IMG/VR virus record: IMGVR_UViG_3300008108_000016
Span: 93,808 to 157,807 of that record
Origin: a virus
Length of the DNA stretch: 64,000 nt
Strand: one strand, 5' to 3'
Below the pieces are notes generated by a model. That model was not told where the DNA came from. It was given only the letters and a program-made list of their open reading frames with translations, and made no database searches. Each line of letters begins with the position of its first letter. Within the stretch, counting starts at the first letter, position 1. Positions 16,609 through 25,877 of the stretch are shown one piece after another. A program made the position numbers and the translations under genes.

Positions 16609-18029
16609 TAACAATAGGATACTCAACAAGAAAACATAACCAAGAATACATTGATTATCTTCAAAAAACTTCAATGTACAAAGAAGTGGAAATTATAGAA
16701 AAAATTAATAATGGTGAAAAATCATTGTCTCAAGTTTATAATGAAATTTTATCTGAATCAAAATACGATATAGTTGTTTTATGTCATGACGACTTAGAAT
16801 TTGACACAAAAAATTGGGCAGATAAAATACTTAAACATTTTAATAAAAATCCTGAATATGGTATTTTAGGTTTAGCTGGAACAAAATATTTGGATAATAA
16901 TGGAAAATGGTGGGAAGTTCAGAATACCATGTATGGTATTGTTAATCACAAACATGAAGGTAAAAAATGGACAAGTAATTACTCAAAAGATTTAGGTAAT
17001 AAAATTGAGGACGTAATAATTGTTGATGGATTATTTATCGCAATAAATAAGAAAAAGATTAAACACAATTTTGATGAATCGTTTAATGGATTTCATTTTT
17101 ATGACTTAGGGTTTTGTTTGCCTAATTATTTAGATGATGTTAAAATTGGAGTAATGTTTGATATAAGGGTTACTCATCTTTCCATAGGACAAACTAACCA
17201 ACAATGGGAAGATAATAGAATTCAGTTCGCAATTAAATATAAAGATAAATTACCTATAGACATTAATAATAAAGAATTATCCGAAACTTTCATTTTTGTT
17301 CACGATCAAGATATAGTTCTTGAATTTGAATCGTCCAATAAACTATCTAATTTATATAAATATAAATACGTCTTTTTAGGTAATAGACCTATTGATAAGA
17401 TAGGGTATTTATCTAATTTAATAATTGCAAGAAATTATGAAGACAATATAGAACAATATCCTTTATTTACTTCCTATACTGGTTGGTATTGTCTTTGGAA
17501 AAATAATTTAATTAATACTAAATACATTAATCTTTTTGAGTACGATACCATCTTAAATAAGAATATTGATCAATTTCATACAAAAATTTATGAGAATGAC
17601 GTTGAAATGGTTGGATACGTTCCGTTTCCTGTAAGAAGTTATGAATTTATTTTAAACCCTTCTTGGAATGAAAATGTTATACCGGCAATTAAAGAAATAC
17701 ATAAATTTGATTTAATCTCACACTATAACAAAATTGTACAAAATTCACCAGATTCAGTGTGGTCTTCTACATCAAATACAACATTTAGAAAAGATATTTT
17801 TGATGATTTTATGAAATGGTTTTCTCCTGTTGCCGATAGAATTAAAGATACAAAAACTTGTGGTCACGCGCATGAAAGATCCATAACCTACTATTCTTAC
17901 CATAAGAATAGAAAATTTATGATTACAAAAGGACTACTGCAACACTTACAATTAGACTCACATAAAACTCAAGGTCATTTTGTTGACTTACAAAGTAATT
18001 ACGATAAATTATTAAAAAATAAACTATAA
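16605..18029 (+). CDS. Two-domain glycosyltransferase (GT2-like N-terminal domain)
   Basis: 474 residues. Residues 1-230 form a GT-A domain of the Glyco_tranf_2_5 type with VVLCHDDLEF as the DXD-like motif near residue 60 and GFHFYDLGFC as the acceptor-side acidic motif. Residues 235-474 are a second region (FVHDQDIVLEF, YTGWYCLW, TCGHAHERSITYYSYHKNRK) that resembles capsule-type sugar transferases but which I cannot name. The gene starts the long overlapping glycan operon. It may add two sugars, or one domain may be regulatory. Confidence 0.8.
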   Translation: MITIGYSTRKHNQEYIDYLQKTSMYKEVEIIEKINNGEKSLSQVYNEILSESKYDIVVLCHDDLEFDTKNWADKILKHFNKNPEYGILGLAGTKYLDNNGKWWEVQNTMYGIVNHKHEGKKWTSNYSKDLGNKIEDVIIVDGLFIAINKKKIKHNFDESFNGFHFYDLGFCLPNYLDDVKIGVMFDIRVTHLSIGQTNQQWEDNRIQFAIKYKDKLPIDINNKELSETFIFVHDQDIVLEFESSNKLSNLYKYKYVFLGNRPIDKIGYLSNLIIARNYEDNIEQYPLFTSYTGWYCLWKNNLINTKYINLFEYDTILNKNIDQFHTKIYENDVEMVGYVPFPVRSYEFILNPSWNENVIPAIKEIHKFDLISHYNKIVQNSPDSVWSSTSNTTFRKDIFDDFMKWFSPVADRIKDTKTCGHAHERSITYYSYHKNRKFMITKGLLQHLQLDSHKTQGHFVDLQSNYDKLLKNKL

Positions 18030-18685
18030 TGAATTATTTAAGTTTTAGTTTATGGGGTGACAATCTTCTTTATAATATAGGAGCCATAAGAAATTCAGAA
18101 CTGATAAAAACCATATACCCCGGATGGAAAATGATCGTTTATTATGATAACACCGTACCATCAGAAACAATTAAAGAATTGGAAAAAAATGATGTTATAT
18201 GTGTTGATAGTTCGGGAGTACCTTATGGGTGTTTTTGGCGTTTTTTCGCTTCTGACATAGAAGATGCCGAATATGTATGTTTTAGAGATTGCGACTCAAG
18301 AATATCTGAAAGAGAATTTTTAGCTGTGCAAGAATGGATGAATAGTAAAAAACTAATACACGTAATGAGAGATCATCCCGCACATGGTGTCCCTTATGGT
18401 GCAAGTGGTTTAGGTATTTTAGCGGGTATGTGGGGTATTAAAGGTAAAATAATGGAAATGAGAAAAACTATAGAATCTTTTTTAAAGGATAAAATAAATT
18501 ATTACGGCATTGATCAAAATTTTTTACAACACATATATAAATTTTTTAAGGATAATAAATTCACACATGATGAATTTTTTGAGAAAAAACCATTTCCAAT
18601 AGGAAGAGTTAATGGTAGATTTGTTGGTGAACGAATTAGTATAAACGAAACCCCTGTAACGGAAGACTACAAAATATTATTATGA
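18029..18685 (+). CDS. Glycosyltransferase-like protein with DXD
   Basis: 218 residues, compact GT-A-like. ISLW-type start (YLSFSLWGDNLLYNIGAI), YVCFRDCDSRIS carrying the DXD near residue 90, and YGIDQNFLQ as a likely catalytic-side acidic motif. Start ATG overlaps the previous stop (TAATG), and the TGA stop overlaps the next ATG. No signal peptide. Family unknown; capsule-type transferase is the best guess. Confidence 0.75.
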   Translation: MNYLSFSLWGDNLLYNIGAIRNSELIKTIYPGWKMIVYYDNTVPSETIKELEKNDVICVDSSGVPYGCFWRFFASDIEDAEYVCFRDCDSRISEREFLAVQEWMNSKKLIHVMRDHPAHGVPYGASGLGILAGMWGIKGKIMEMRKTIESFLKDKINYYGIDQNFLQHIYKFFKDNKFTHDEFFEKKPFPIGRVNGRFVGERISINETPVTEDYKILL

Positions 18686-19401
18686 AAATAGATTACATAA
18701 TTGTTAGTACCAATGATAATAATTTGTACAAAGATTTTTGGCCCGTAGTAAAAAAATTATGGTATGAATTGATTGGGATAAAACCTATTTTGGTTGAGAT
18801 ATGTGATACAAATGAAATAGTTGATTATGGTGATCATATCATACACAAAATAAAAAAAATAGAAGACATAGATACAGGATTTCAATCACAAATAGCAAGA
18901 ATGTACGTAACTAAGTTTTATCAAAATAGTGTCTGTTTGACATCAGATATTGATATGTTACCATTATGTAAGAATTATTTTGTTAATGATATAGAAGACA
19001 TAGATAATGATAATTTAGTTATTTTTAGTTCTGATGCGTATCAAGGTGTTGTTAGATACCCAATATGTTACAACGCATCAAAAGGAAAGGTATTCAATGA
19101 CATTATGAAATTTGAAGACACTTTTGAGGAGTACTGTATAAAATTAAATGACATGGGGTTAGGTTGGGATACGGATGAGTTATATTTTGGAAAAATGGTT
19201 AACCTATATGAAAATCAATCAATAATTACTAAATTAAATCGTGGTTGGGAGTACGGAAGAGCAAAAAAAAGAATAGATAGAGTTTATTGGACATATGATG
19301 AAAACGAATTAAAATCTCAAAATTATGTAGATTCTCACTCTTTACGCCCATATTCAAGATACAAAAATGAAATAGATAAATTAATAAACTTTTTAATATG
19401 A
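18682..19401 (+). CDS. Glycosyltransferase-like protein (GT-A)
   Basis: 239 residues. The motif VCLTSDIDMLPL near residues 92-103 holds the DXD, and GWDTDELYFGKMV gives a second acidic motif. Both are in the order of GT8/GT-A enzymes. It overlaps both neighbours by 4 bases, so it is translated in step with them. Donor and acceptor unknown. Confidence 0.75.
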   Translation: MKIDYIIVSTNDNNLYKDFWPVVKKLWYELIGIKPILVEICDTNEIVDYGDHIIHKIKKIEDIDTGFQSQIARMYVTKFYQNSVCLTSDIDMLPLCKNYFVNDIEDIDNDNLVIFSSDAYQGVVRYPICYNASKGKVFNDIMKFEDTFEEYCIKLNDMGLGWDTDELYFGKMVNLYENQSIITKLNRGWEYGRAKKRIDRVYWTYDENELKSQNYVDSHSLRPYSRYKNEIDKLINFLI

Positions 19402-20033
19402 AAATATTAATTTTAGTTCTTTCATATGACGATTCAGGAATATATACTGAATTTTATAAAACACAAAAACAAACGTGGGATAGTTTACCTGTTGAAGGTG
19501 TAGACACATATTACTATTTTGGTAATTCAGACGAGGAAAAAATAGACGGGAATAATATTTTTTTAGGGGTGAGGGAATCACTAATGAATTGTGCTCATAA
19601 AACAATAGACGCATTTAATTTAGTGAAGGATTTTGATTTTGACTTTATATTTAGAACAAATTCAAGCTCTTATGTTGACAAAAAACTTTTAAAAAAATAC
19701 GTAGAAAATAAATCAAATCAGAATTTTTATTCAGGTATCATTGGGAATCACATGGGCATTCCTTTTTGCTCAGGATCTGGTTATTTTTTATCTAAGGACT
19801 TAGTTAAACTTATTATAAATAATAAGTCAGAAATAAACCATAATCTTATAGACGACGTTGCTTTTGGGAATTTTTTAAAAAATCAAAATATAGAATTTAA
19901 ACAATCTGAAAGGTTTGATGTAATAAGTAATGATCACATACCTATGGATTATTTTCATTATAGATTAAAAACATCTCATAGACAAAATGATATAAAAAAT
20001 ATGGAATTAATTTTTTTAAACAAATGCAAATAA
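19398..20033 (+). CDS. GT31-like (beta-1,3-glycosyltransferase type) protein
   Basis: 211 residues. The order KQTWDSLP, DFDFIFRTNSSSYVD, FCSGSGYFLSKDLV and LIDDVAFGNFL parallels eukaryotic and bacterial GT31 enzymes (xxTW, DXD, GxGY and EDV motifs). The usual DDD metal motif is replaced by RTNSSSYVD, which is unusual and could change metal dependence. Overlaps the previous gene by 4 and the next by 10 bases. Confidence 0.7.
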   Translation: MKILILVLSYDDSGIYTEFYKTQKQTWDSLPVEGVDTYYYFGNSDEEKIDGNNIFLGVRESLMNCAHKTIDAFNLVKDFDFDFIFRTNSSSYVDKKLLKKYVENKSNQNFYSGIIGNHMGIPFCSGSGYFLSKDLVKLIINNKSEINHNLIDDVAFGNFLKNQNIEFKQSERFDVISNDHIPMDYFHYRLKTSHRQNDIKNMELIFLNKCK

Positions 20034-20788
20034 TTACAGGAAATAAATTTAAAAAAATATGTGACTATATCTTGGATGAAAAAGGATTCAATAAAACAGA
20101 AGTCACTAATGAAATACCTATTTATTTTGTAAAAACTGATTACTTACATTCATTTTTTACCACATATAAGCCCAACCATAAATATAAAATTATTACACAT
20201 AATAGTGACTATCCTATTGATATAAAATTTATGAATATATTAGAGGATGTAAATTTAGTGTACTGGTTCGGTCAAAATATTAATTTTGAACACAAAAAAT
20301 TAAAATCTATACCAATAGGGATTGCAAATGAAATGTGGGATCACGGTAATGAAGAGGTTTTATTAAAAATTATTAATCAAGATAATAAAAAAAGTAAAAT
20401 AATTCATTGCTCGTTTGATATAAACACAAATAGATACGAAAGAACCCAATGTGTTAACTCAATGAATAGGAACAATTTAGTTATGAACCAAAGGGAAAAG
20501 TTTGAAGATTATTTAACATCTTTAAGTAATAGTTTTTTTACTTTAAGTCCTAATGGTAATGGTGTTGATTGTCATAAACTATGGGAATCATTATATTTAA
20601 AAACTGTTCCTGTGGTTACTAAAAGTATTAATATTGATTTTTATAGACATTTACCTATCTATGTTATAGACTCATGGAGTCATTTCAATATTAATGATTT
20701 AACAGAAGATTTGTATTATGATATAATAAAAAAACATAATATAGAAAAAATAAGTTTAGATTATTTTCTAAATAAAATAATTAAATAA
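20024..20788 (+). CDS. Exostosin-like glycosyltransferase
   Basis: 254 residues. The C-terminal half contains NSFFTLSPNGNGVDCHKLWE and LYLKTVPVVTKSINID, followed by LPIYVIDSWSHFN. This is the pattern of exostosin-type GT-B domains (PF03016), where this region binds the nucleotide sugar. The N-terminal half (THNSDYPIDIKFMNILED, SIPIGIANEMWDHG) fits the acceptor domain. Its Start overlaps the GT31-like gene by 10 bases. Linkage not predictable. Confidence 0.75.
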   Translation: MQIITGNKFKKICDYILDEKGFNKTEVTNEIPIYFVKTDYLHSFFTTYKPNHKYKIITHNSDYPIDIKFMNILEDVNLVYWFGQNINFEHKKLKSIPIGIANEMWDHGNEEVLLKIINQDNKKSKIIHCSFDINTNRYERTQCVNSMNRNNLVMNQREKFEDYLTSLSNSFFTLSPNGNGVDCHKLWESLYLKTVPVVTKSINIDFYRHLPIYVIDSWSHFNINDLTEDLYYDIIKKHNIEKISLDYFLNKIIK

Positions 20789-20795
20789 AATATAA

Positions 20796-21377
20796 ATGGA
20801 AAAAATAAAGTTAATCTATGAAAATGAGTGTGTAATACCTTCTGATATTAATGAACATTTACCCACCTTACTAAAATACGCCAATGAATGCGATCACATA
20901 ACAGAAATGGGTGTTAGATGGGTTTCATCTACTTGGCCACTATTACTGTCTAACCCCAAAAAAATGATTAGTTATGATATAGTAAAACACCCTAAAATTG
21001 ATGAGGTAATTGAGTTATCAAATGAATATAATTTAAATTATCAATTTATTGAGGATGACGTTCTAAAAACTAATATAGAAGAAACTGATTTACTTTTTAT
21101 AGATACCTTACATACATATAACCAATTAATTTGTGAATTAGAATTACACTCTGACAAATCTAAAAAATATATAATTTTACACGATACTACGTCATTTGGT
21201 AGTGTTGACGAGGTAATATATAACCATGCTAGTTCAGATATTAAAAATTTAGAAACTAAAAAACAAGGACTGTGGACTGCAGTAATTGATTTTTTAGAGT
21301 CGGATAAAGGTAAAAATTGGCAGATTCACGAAAGACATATGAATAACAATGGATTAACAATTCTTAAAAGAAAATGA
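20796..21377 (+). CDS. Class I SAM methyltransferase-like protein
   Basis: 193 residues. HITEMGVRWVSSTW corresponds to motif I of Methyltransf_24-type enzymes (normally E-x-G), LLFIDTLHTYNQLICELELH to the D-x-x-H-x-Y segment, and KKYIILHDTTSFG to the HD motif after it. The same layout is found in cephalosporin-hydroxylase-like and sugar O-methyltransferases. It lies between glycosyltransferases, so sugar methylation is likely. TGA stop overlaps the next ATG. Confidence 0.75.
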   Translation: MEKIKLIYENECVIPSDINEHLPTLLKYANECDHITEMGVRWVSSTWPLLLSNPKKMISYDIVKHPKIDEVIELSNEYNLNYQFIEDDVLKTNIEETDLLFIDTLHTYNQLICELELHSDKSKKYIILHDTTSFGSVDEVIYNHASSDIKNLETKKQGLWTAVIDFLESDKGKNWQIHERHMNNNGLTILKRK

Positions 21378-22195
21378 AAATTTTATTTATAACAAAAGGA
21401 GATAGTCCAGATTATATGTCTGATATGGTTTTCCATGGGGGTAAGTCTATTTACGGTAATGATTTTTACGAATCAAATAAAGTTTGGTATATGTATGACG
21501 ACTTAAAAAATAAACAAAATCTTTATGGAAGAGGGTTTACCATGTACGGTAAAGTACCATTTAAATTATTTAATGATATTTCTCAAAAAATTACAGAAAT
21601 GATTAGTGATAAATATTTTGACAAAATAATTTATGGTTCTGTTTGGAGGTGTATGGACTATTTTGATTTGGTAAAAAAAGTTTACAATAAAAAAGACGTA
21701 TTACTTATTGATGGAGAAGATACTCCAGTCATCAAAGAAGACATTAAAAATTTTGGAAAATATTTTAAAAGAGAACTTTATCGTGATGACAATGAACTTT
21801 ACCCAATTAACTTTGGTGTACCTGAAGAACTCATATTAAATAATGTCGGAGAAAAAGTAAAAAAAATATCGGACATAGTACCAAATACTAATAGAAAGTA
21901 TGTTTTTGATAATGAAAATGATTATTATAAAGAATATTCTAATTCGTGGTTTGCACACACAAGAAAAAAGGGGGGGTGGGATTGTTTAAGACATTATGAA
22001 ATTATGATGAATGGGTGTATTCCATTGTTTGAAAATTTAGATGCCTGCCCAAAAAACACTATGACGGACTTTCCTAAAAAAGAAGTTTTAAAATTTATGA
22101 AAGAAGGGGAAAATATAGAAAATAACCAATATATTTTAGACTATACAAAAAATAGATTAACAACAAAAAAAATAATAAAAAAAATATTAGTATGA
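21374..22195 (+). CDS. Glycosyltransferase-like protein (GT-B, CgeB/exostosin type)
   Basis: 273 residues. The C-terminal half has SNSWFAHTRKKGGWDCLRHY and EIMMNGCIPLFENLDACPKN, the donor-site pattern of GT-B enzymes in which a conserved H-Y-E follows a basic loop (CgeB/exostosin-like). The N-terminus MKILFITKGDSPDYMSDMVF is a Rossmann start. Overlaps the neighbours by 4 bases on both sides. Probably transfers a hexose to the same glycan. Confidence 0.7.
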   Translation: MKILFITKGDSPDYMSDMVFHGGKSIYGNDFYESNKVWYMYDDLKNKQNLYGRGFTMYGKVPFKLFNDISQKITEMISDKYFDKIIYGSVWRCMDYFDLVKKVYNKKDVLLIDGEDTPVIKEDIKNFGKYFKRELYRDDNELYPINFGVPEELILNNVGEKVKKISDIVPNTNRKYVFDNENDYYKEYSNSWFAHTRKKGGWDCLRHYEIMMNGCIPLFENLDACPKNTMTDFPKKEVLKFMKEGENIENNQYILDYTKNRLTTKKIIKKILV

Positions 22196-22764
22196 AAAAA
22201 ATAGTACAAATAGGAGCAAACAAAGGTAACGATGATTTAAGTCAAATTATAAAAAATGATCAACCTGAGATTTTAATACTTGTCGAACCAATGTTTCTAC
22301 ATAATGATAATTTAAAAAGCCACTATTCTTGGGTTAATAATTTATATATAGAAAATTTAATAATAAGTGACGTAAAATCCAATAATGTTGATTTTTATTA
22401 CCATTTGGATGATGGTCCAGGGTTTGAGGTTGCTAGTGTTGATATTAATCACATAACTAAACATTACCCAAATACGGTGGATAAGATTGTTAAAACAAGT
22501 TTAGAATCTATAACTATAAATGAGTTATTTGAAAAACACAATTTATCAAAAATTGATATCCTTTTTATTGATGCAGAAGGTATTGATGATATCATTATAA
22601 GATCTATAAATTTTTCTAAAGTAGAAGTTAATCAAATTTATTTTGAAAATTTACACATAAAAGATTTTGGAGTGTATGATTACTTAAAAAGTATTGGTTA
22701 CAAATTAACTATGAAAACTGGAAGTCATGGTTGGTGTTCATTAGCAGAAAAAATAAATAATTAA
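22192..22764 (+). CDS. FkbM-family methyltransferase (1)
   Basis: 190 residues. KIVQIGANKGNDD is the glycine-rich SAM loop of the FkbM family; SLESITINELFEKHNLSKID and ILFIDAEGIDDIIIR form the characteristic T-L-D-x-L...D-V-E-G block. FkbM enzymes O-methylate sugars or polyketides. It directly precedes a second FkbM gene, so the glycan may carry two different methyl groups. Confidence 0.85.
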   Translation: MKKIVQIGANKGNDDLSQIIKNDQPEILILVEPMFLHNDNLKSHYSWVNNLYIENLIISDVKSNNVDFYYHLDDGPGFEVASVDINHITKHYPNTVDKIVKTSLESITINELFEKHNLSKIDILFIDAEGIDDIIIRSINFSKVEVNQIYFENLHIKDFGVYDYLKSIGYKLTMKTGSHGWCSLAEKINN

Positions 22765-22774
22765 AATATAAAAT

Positions 22775-23386
22775 ATGTCAGCTCAAAATAACATAGATAA
22801 AATAGTTTTAGAAATATTTGGTATTGATAAAACTTTTGTAGAAGCGGGTGGATCACACCCACAAGATCAAAACAACACACATCTTTTAGAAAATCATGGA
22901 TGGGTTGGATTGGTCGTTGAACCAAAAACGGATTTTAATATGATGTATAAAACATATAGATCTAAAACTATATTAGAAAATTATGTCTTAGTGAGTAATA
23001 AATATGAATATGATGAAATTGATGGTGACTTTTCTCACTATATGGTAGGTGGAGTTTTTAATAATCATTTATCTGGTACATGGAACCCAACTAAATATAA
23101 GTGTACAACATTAGATACGTTATTGTCTAAACATAATATTAATGAGGTACATTTTCTAAGTTTGGATGTTGAGGGGTATGAAAATGAAGTAATTGAGGGA
23201 ATAAACTTTGATAATACTTTCATACATCTTATAGTTGTTGAAATCCATAATTTTAATGGTGTGCCTACTAATTTTGATTACCTTACTAACTATGGTTTTG
23301 AAAAGGTTAAATCTGTTGGTAACAACCATCATGATTTCTATATGAATATTAAAAGTGAATTTTACGAAAAATCAAAAACAATTTAA
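22775..23386 (+). CDS. FkbM-family methyltransferase (2)
   Basis: 203 residues. Motifs are TFVEAGGSHPQDQNNTHLLE (SAM loop), GLVVEPKTDFN, CTTLDTLLSKHNI and HFLSLDVEGYENEVIEGI, the full FkbM set, followed by HLIVVEIHNF. The ATG follows a short gap of 10 bases without Shine-Dalgarno. Distinct in sequence from the preceding FkbM protein, so this is not a recent duplicate. Confidence 0.88.
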   Translation: MSAQNNIDKIVLEIFGIDKTFVEAGGSHPQDQNNTHLLENHGWVGLVVEPKTDFNMMYKTYRSKTILENYVLVSNKYEYDEIDGDFSHYMVGGVFNNHLSGTWNPTKYKCTTLDTLLSKHNINEVHFLSLDVEGYENEVIEGINFDNTFIHLIVVEIHNFNGVPTNFDYLTNYGFEKVKSVGNNHHDFYMNIKSEFYEKSKTI

Positions 23387-23388
23387 AA

Positions 23389-24426
23389 ATGAAAAAAATT
23401 TTAATTTTAGGTGGGGGTGGATTTATTGGAGGACACCTCTCCAAAAAGTTGAGTAACGAAGGAAATTTTGTAAGAGTAGTTGACATTAAAAAACACGAAT
23501 ACTTTAATGAAAAAGAATTTTGTTCTGAATTTATACTGGGAGATTTAAGGGATCCACATTTTGTATCAACAATAATGTTTGCGCCAAATCAAATATCCGT
23601 TGACGATAAAAAAAATTCATTTGATGAAGTTTACCAATTAGCAGCAGATATGGGGGGTGCGGGATATATTTTTACAGGAGAAAATGATGCAAATGTTATG
23701 CACAATTCATCATTAATTAATTTAAATGTTGCTTACTATGCATCTAAATTTAATGTTAAGAAAGTTTTTTATTCTTCATCCGCTTGTATGTATCCTGAAC
23801 ATAATCAGTTAGATACTGAAAACCCAAATTGTGAGGAATCATCCGCATATCCAGCAAATCCAGATAGTGAGTACGGATGGGAAAAATTATTTAGTGAAAG
23901 ATTATATTTTGCCTTCATGAGAAATTATAAATTAGATGTTAGAGTTGCAAGATTTCATAATATCTTTGGACCTTACGGAACTTGGGGTGGGGGTAAGGAA
24001 AAGGCACCAGCCGCTATGTGTAGAAAAGTTGCAGAAACAGAAGATGGTGGTGAAATAGAAGTTTGGGGTGATGGCAATCAAACAAGATCATTTTTGTATA
24101 TTGATGATTGTATTTCGTCAATTTTAAAAATGATGAACAGTGATTTTGTTGGACCAGTAAATATCGGATCAGAGGAAATGGTAACAATAAATGAATTGGC
24201 ACAAATGACAATCTCAATATCAGGAAAAAATATAAAAATTAAAAATATTGATGGAAAAGATTTTTTTAATAAATATGGGTTTAAATGCCCTGTAGGGGTT
24301 AAAGGTAGAAATTCAGATAATAGATTATTTACCGAAAAAATAGGAGACCCTAATTATAATGATTTAATTGTTGGGTTAGAGAAAACATATAAATGGATTA
24401 ATAATGAAATATCTTCATTATCATAA
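23389..24426 (+). CDS. GDP-mannose 3,5-epimerase-like NAD-dependent epimerase
   Basis: 345 residues, extended SDR fold. NAD loop GGGGFIGG (8-15), YQLAADMGGAGYIF (82-95), YSSSACMYPE with Ser131 and Cys133, Y162-x3-K166 (YGWEK), GPYGTWGGGKEKAPAAMCRK and WGDGNQTRSFLYIDD. These blocks are those of GDP-mannose 3,5-epimerase, which makes GDP-L-galactose (and GDP-L-gulose), rather than of generic UDP-glucose epimerases. It supplies a rare sugar donor to the surrounding transferases. Confidence 0.85.
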   Translation: MKKILILGGGGFIGGHLSKKLSNEGNFVRVVDIKKHEYFNEKEFCSEFILGDLRDPHFVSTIMFAPNQISVDDKKNSFDEVYQLAADMGGAGYIFTGENDANVMHNSSLINLNVAYYASKFNVKKVFYSSSACMYPEHNQLDTENPNCEESSAYPANPDSEYGWEKLFSERLYFAFMRNYKLDVRVARFHNIFGPYGTWGGGKEKAPAAMCRKVAETEDGGEIEVWGDGNQTRSFLYIDDCISSILKMMNSDFVGPVNIGSEEMVTINELAQMTISISGKNIKIKNIDGKDFFNKYGFKCPVGVKGRNSDNRLFTEKIGDPNYNDLIVGLEKTYKWINNEISSLS

Positions 24427-24430
24427 TACT

Positions 24431-25264
24431 ATGATAGAAAAAATAATAAATTTCACCCCAACAGGAACTCAAACAACCAGAACAAATTCATTTGCACCAT
24501 TAACTCCTAATGAAATTATTGATGAGGTTCATGAGGCTTATGAGTTAGGTATAACTTTAACTCATATTCATGCTAGAGATCCATTAACTTTAGAAAACAC
24601 ATACAAAAAAAATGTGTATGAGGAAATTATAAATGGTATAAAAAAGTATTGTCCCGAGTTAAGTGTTTGTGTTTCTTTATCCGGAAGACGTTTTCCTGAA
24701 TTTGAGAAAAGGTCGGAAGTACTTGAATTATACCCCGATATGGGATCACTTTCAATGTCGTCTTTAAATTTCCCGAAATCAGCATCTATTAATGAACCTG
24801 ATATGATTATTAAATTAATTAATAAAATGGAAGAATATGGTGTTATTCCTGAAATAGAATGTTTTGATTCAGGAATGTTAAATTATACAAATTATTTAAT
24901 AAAAAAAGAACTATTAAAACCACCATACTATATTAACACAATATTTGGTAATTTATTTAACTCACAATTAGAACCATCAACAATATCAACAATTATTAAT
25001 AACAAACCACAAAATTCACATATGTGTTTTGGTGGGATTGGTGATCATCAATTAAATTCAAATATTATGGGATTAATTTATGCGGATGGAATTAGGATAG
25101 GTCTTGAGGATAATCTATATTTTAAAAACAAAGAAAAAACAACAAACATTGATTTATTAAAAAGAATACATAGAATTATTAATGAAATGGGATTATCTAT
25201 CTTAACCCCATCAAATTTCAGAAAAAATGGATTTAAAAACAAATACAATAACAGTCTTAGGTAA
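24431..25264 (+). CDS. BKACE-family (DUF849) beta-keto acid cleavage-like enzyme
   Basis: 277 residues from the ATG at 24431, chosen because the longer frame from 24404 would overlap the epimerase and adds nothing conserved. Motifs: FTPTGTQTTR, TPNEIIDEVHEAYELGITLT, THIHARDP (metal-binding His pair), PDMGSLSMSSLNFP, PEIECFDSGML and DGIRIGLEDNLYF. These are the signatures of DUF849/BKACE enzymes, which condense or cleave beta-keto acids with acetyl-CoA. A metabolic enzyme of this kind inside a sugar operon is unusual. It may make or modify an acyl group or a keto-sugar precursor. Confidence 0.85.
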   Translation: MIEKIINFTPTGTQTTRTNSFAPLTPNEIIDEVHEAYELGITLTHIHARDPLTLENTYKKNVYEEIINGIKKYCPELSVCVSLSGRRFPEFEKRSEVLELYPDMGSLSMSSLNFPKSASINEPDMIIKLINKMEEYGVIPEIECFDSGMLNYTNYLIKKELLKPPYYINTIFGNLFNSQLEPSTISTIINNKPQNSHMCFGGIGDHQLNSNIMGLIYADGIRIGLEDNLYFKNKEKTTNIDLLKRIHRIINEMGLSILTPSNFRKNGFKNKYNNSLR

Positions 25265-25877
25265 AAGTGATGCAACAATATCACTAATTTTGAATAATTT
25301 AGAATCAAACAATCTTTTTCCAAAAATTGAAATTATAAATAATTTAAACCTTGAAGTTATCTATGATTTTAATAACCCAAATTTTCAAATAGAGATTAAA
25401 AATTACTTACAAAATACTCCATTGAATTACTGTTTAGGTGGTTATACCCCAAAAGTAAAAAAAACTCTATTTAATTATTTTAATTTACCTATTGATGGTT
25501 ATGTAAATATTATACATAAATCATCTGAGATTGCATCAACAGTATCTTTAGGTTATGGAATTTTAATGAACGCATTGATATCAATTGCTCCTCATACTAA
25601 TATTGGTAATTTTGTCTCTATAAACGGACAAGTATTACTAGGACATCATGTTACTATAGATAATTTTGCAACATTAAACCCTAAAGTGTGTGTTGCGGGT
25701 CATTGTGAAATTGGAGAGGGATCAACAATTGGTATGGGGTCAAATGTGTTAAATGGTGTGAAAATAGGTAAAAATGTTGTGATCGGTGCGGGGTCTGTTG
25801 TTACTAAAGATATACCTGACAATGTTGTTGCCTACGGATCGCCTTGTAAAATAATAAGAGAAAATACTATCACATGA
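25227..25877 (+). CDS. NeuD/PglD-like sugar O- or N-acyltransferase (left-handed beta-helix)
   Basis: 216 residues. N-terminal nucleotide-sugar binding Rossmann part (NTITVLGKSDATISLILNNL) followed from about residue 95 by hexapeptide repeats (GYGILMNALISIAPHTNIGN, VTIDNFATLNPKVCVAGHCE, IGEGSTIGMGSNVLNGVKIG, KNVVIGAGSVVTKDIPDNVV). The His in GQVLLGHHVTI matches the catalytic His region of NeuD/PglD. It overlaps the BKACE gene by 38 bases and precedes the aminotransferase. Together the two would give an N-acetylated amino sugar. Confidence 0.85.
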   Translation: MDLKTNTITVLGKSDATISLILNNLESNNLFPKIEIINNLNLEVIYDFNNPNFQIEIKNYLQNTPLNYCLGGYTPKVKKTLFNYFNLPIDGYVNIIHKSSEIASTVSLGYGILMNALISIAPHTNIGNFVSINGQVLLGHHVTIDNFATLNPKVCVAGHCEIGEGSTIGMGSNVLNGVKIGKNVVIGAGSVVTKDIPDNVVAYGSPCKIIRENTIT

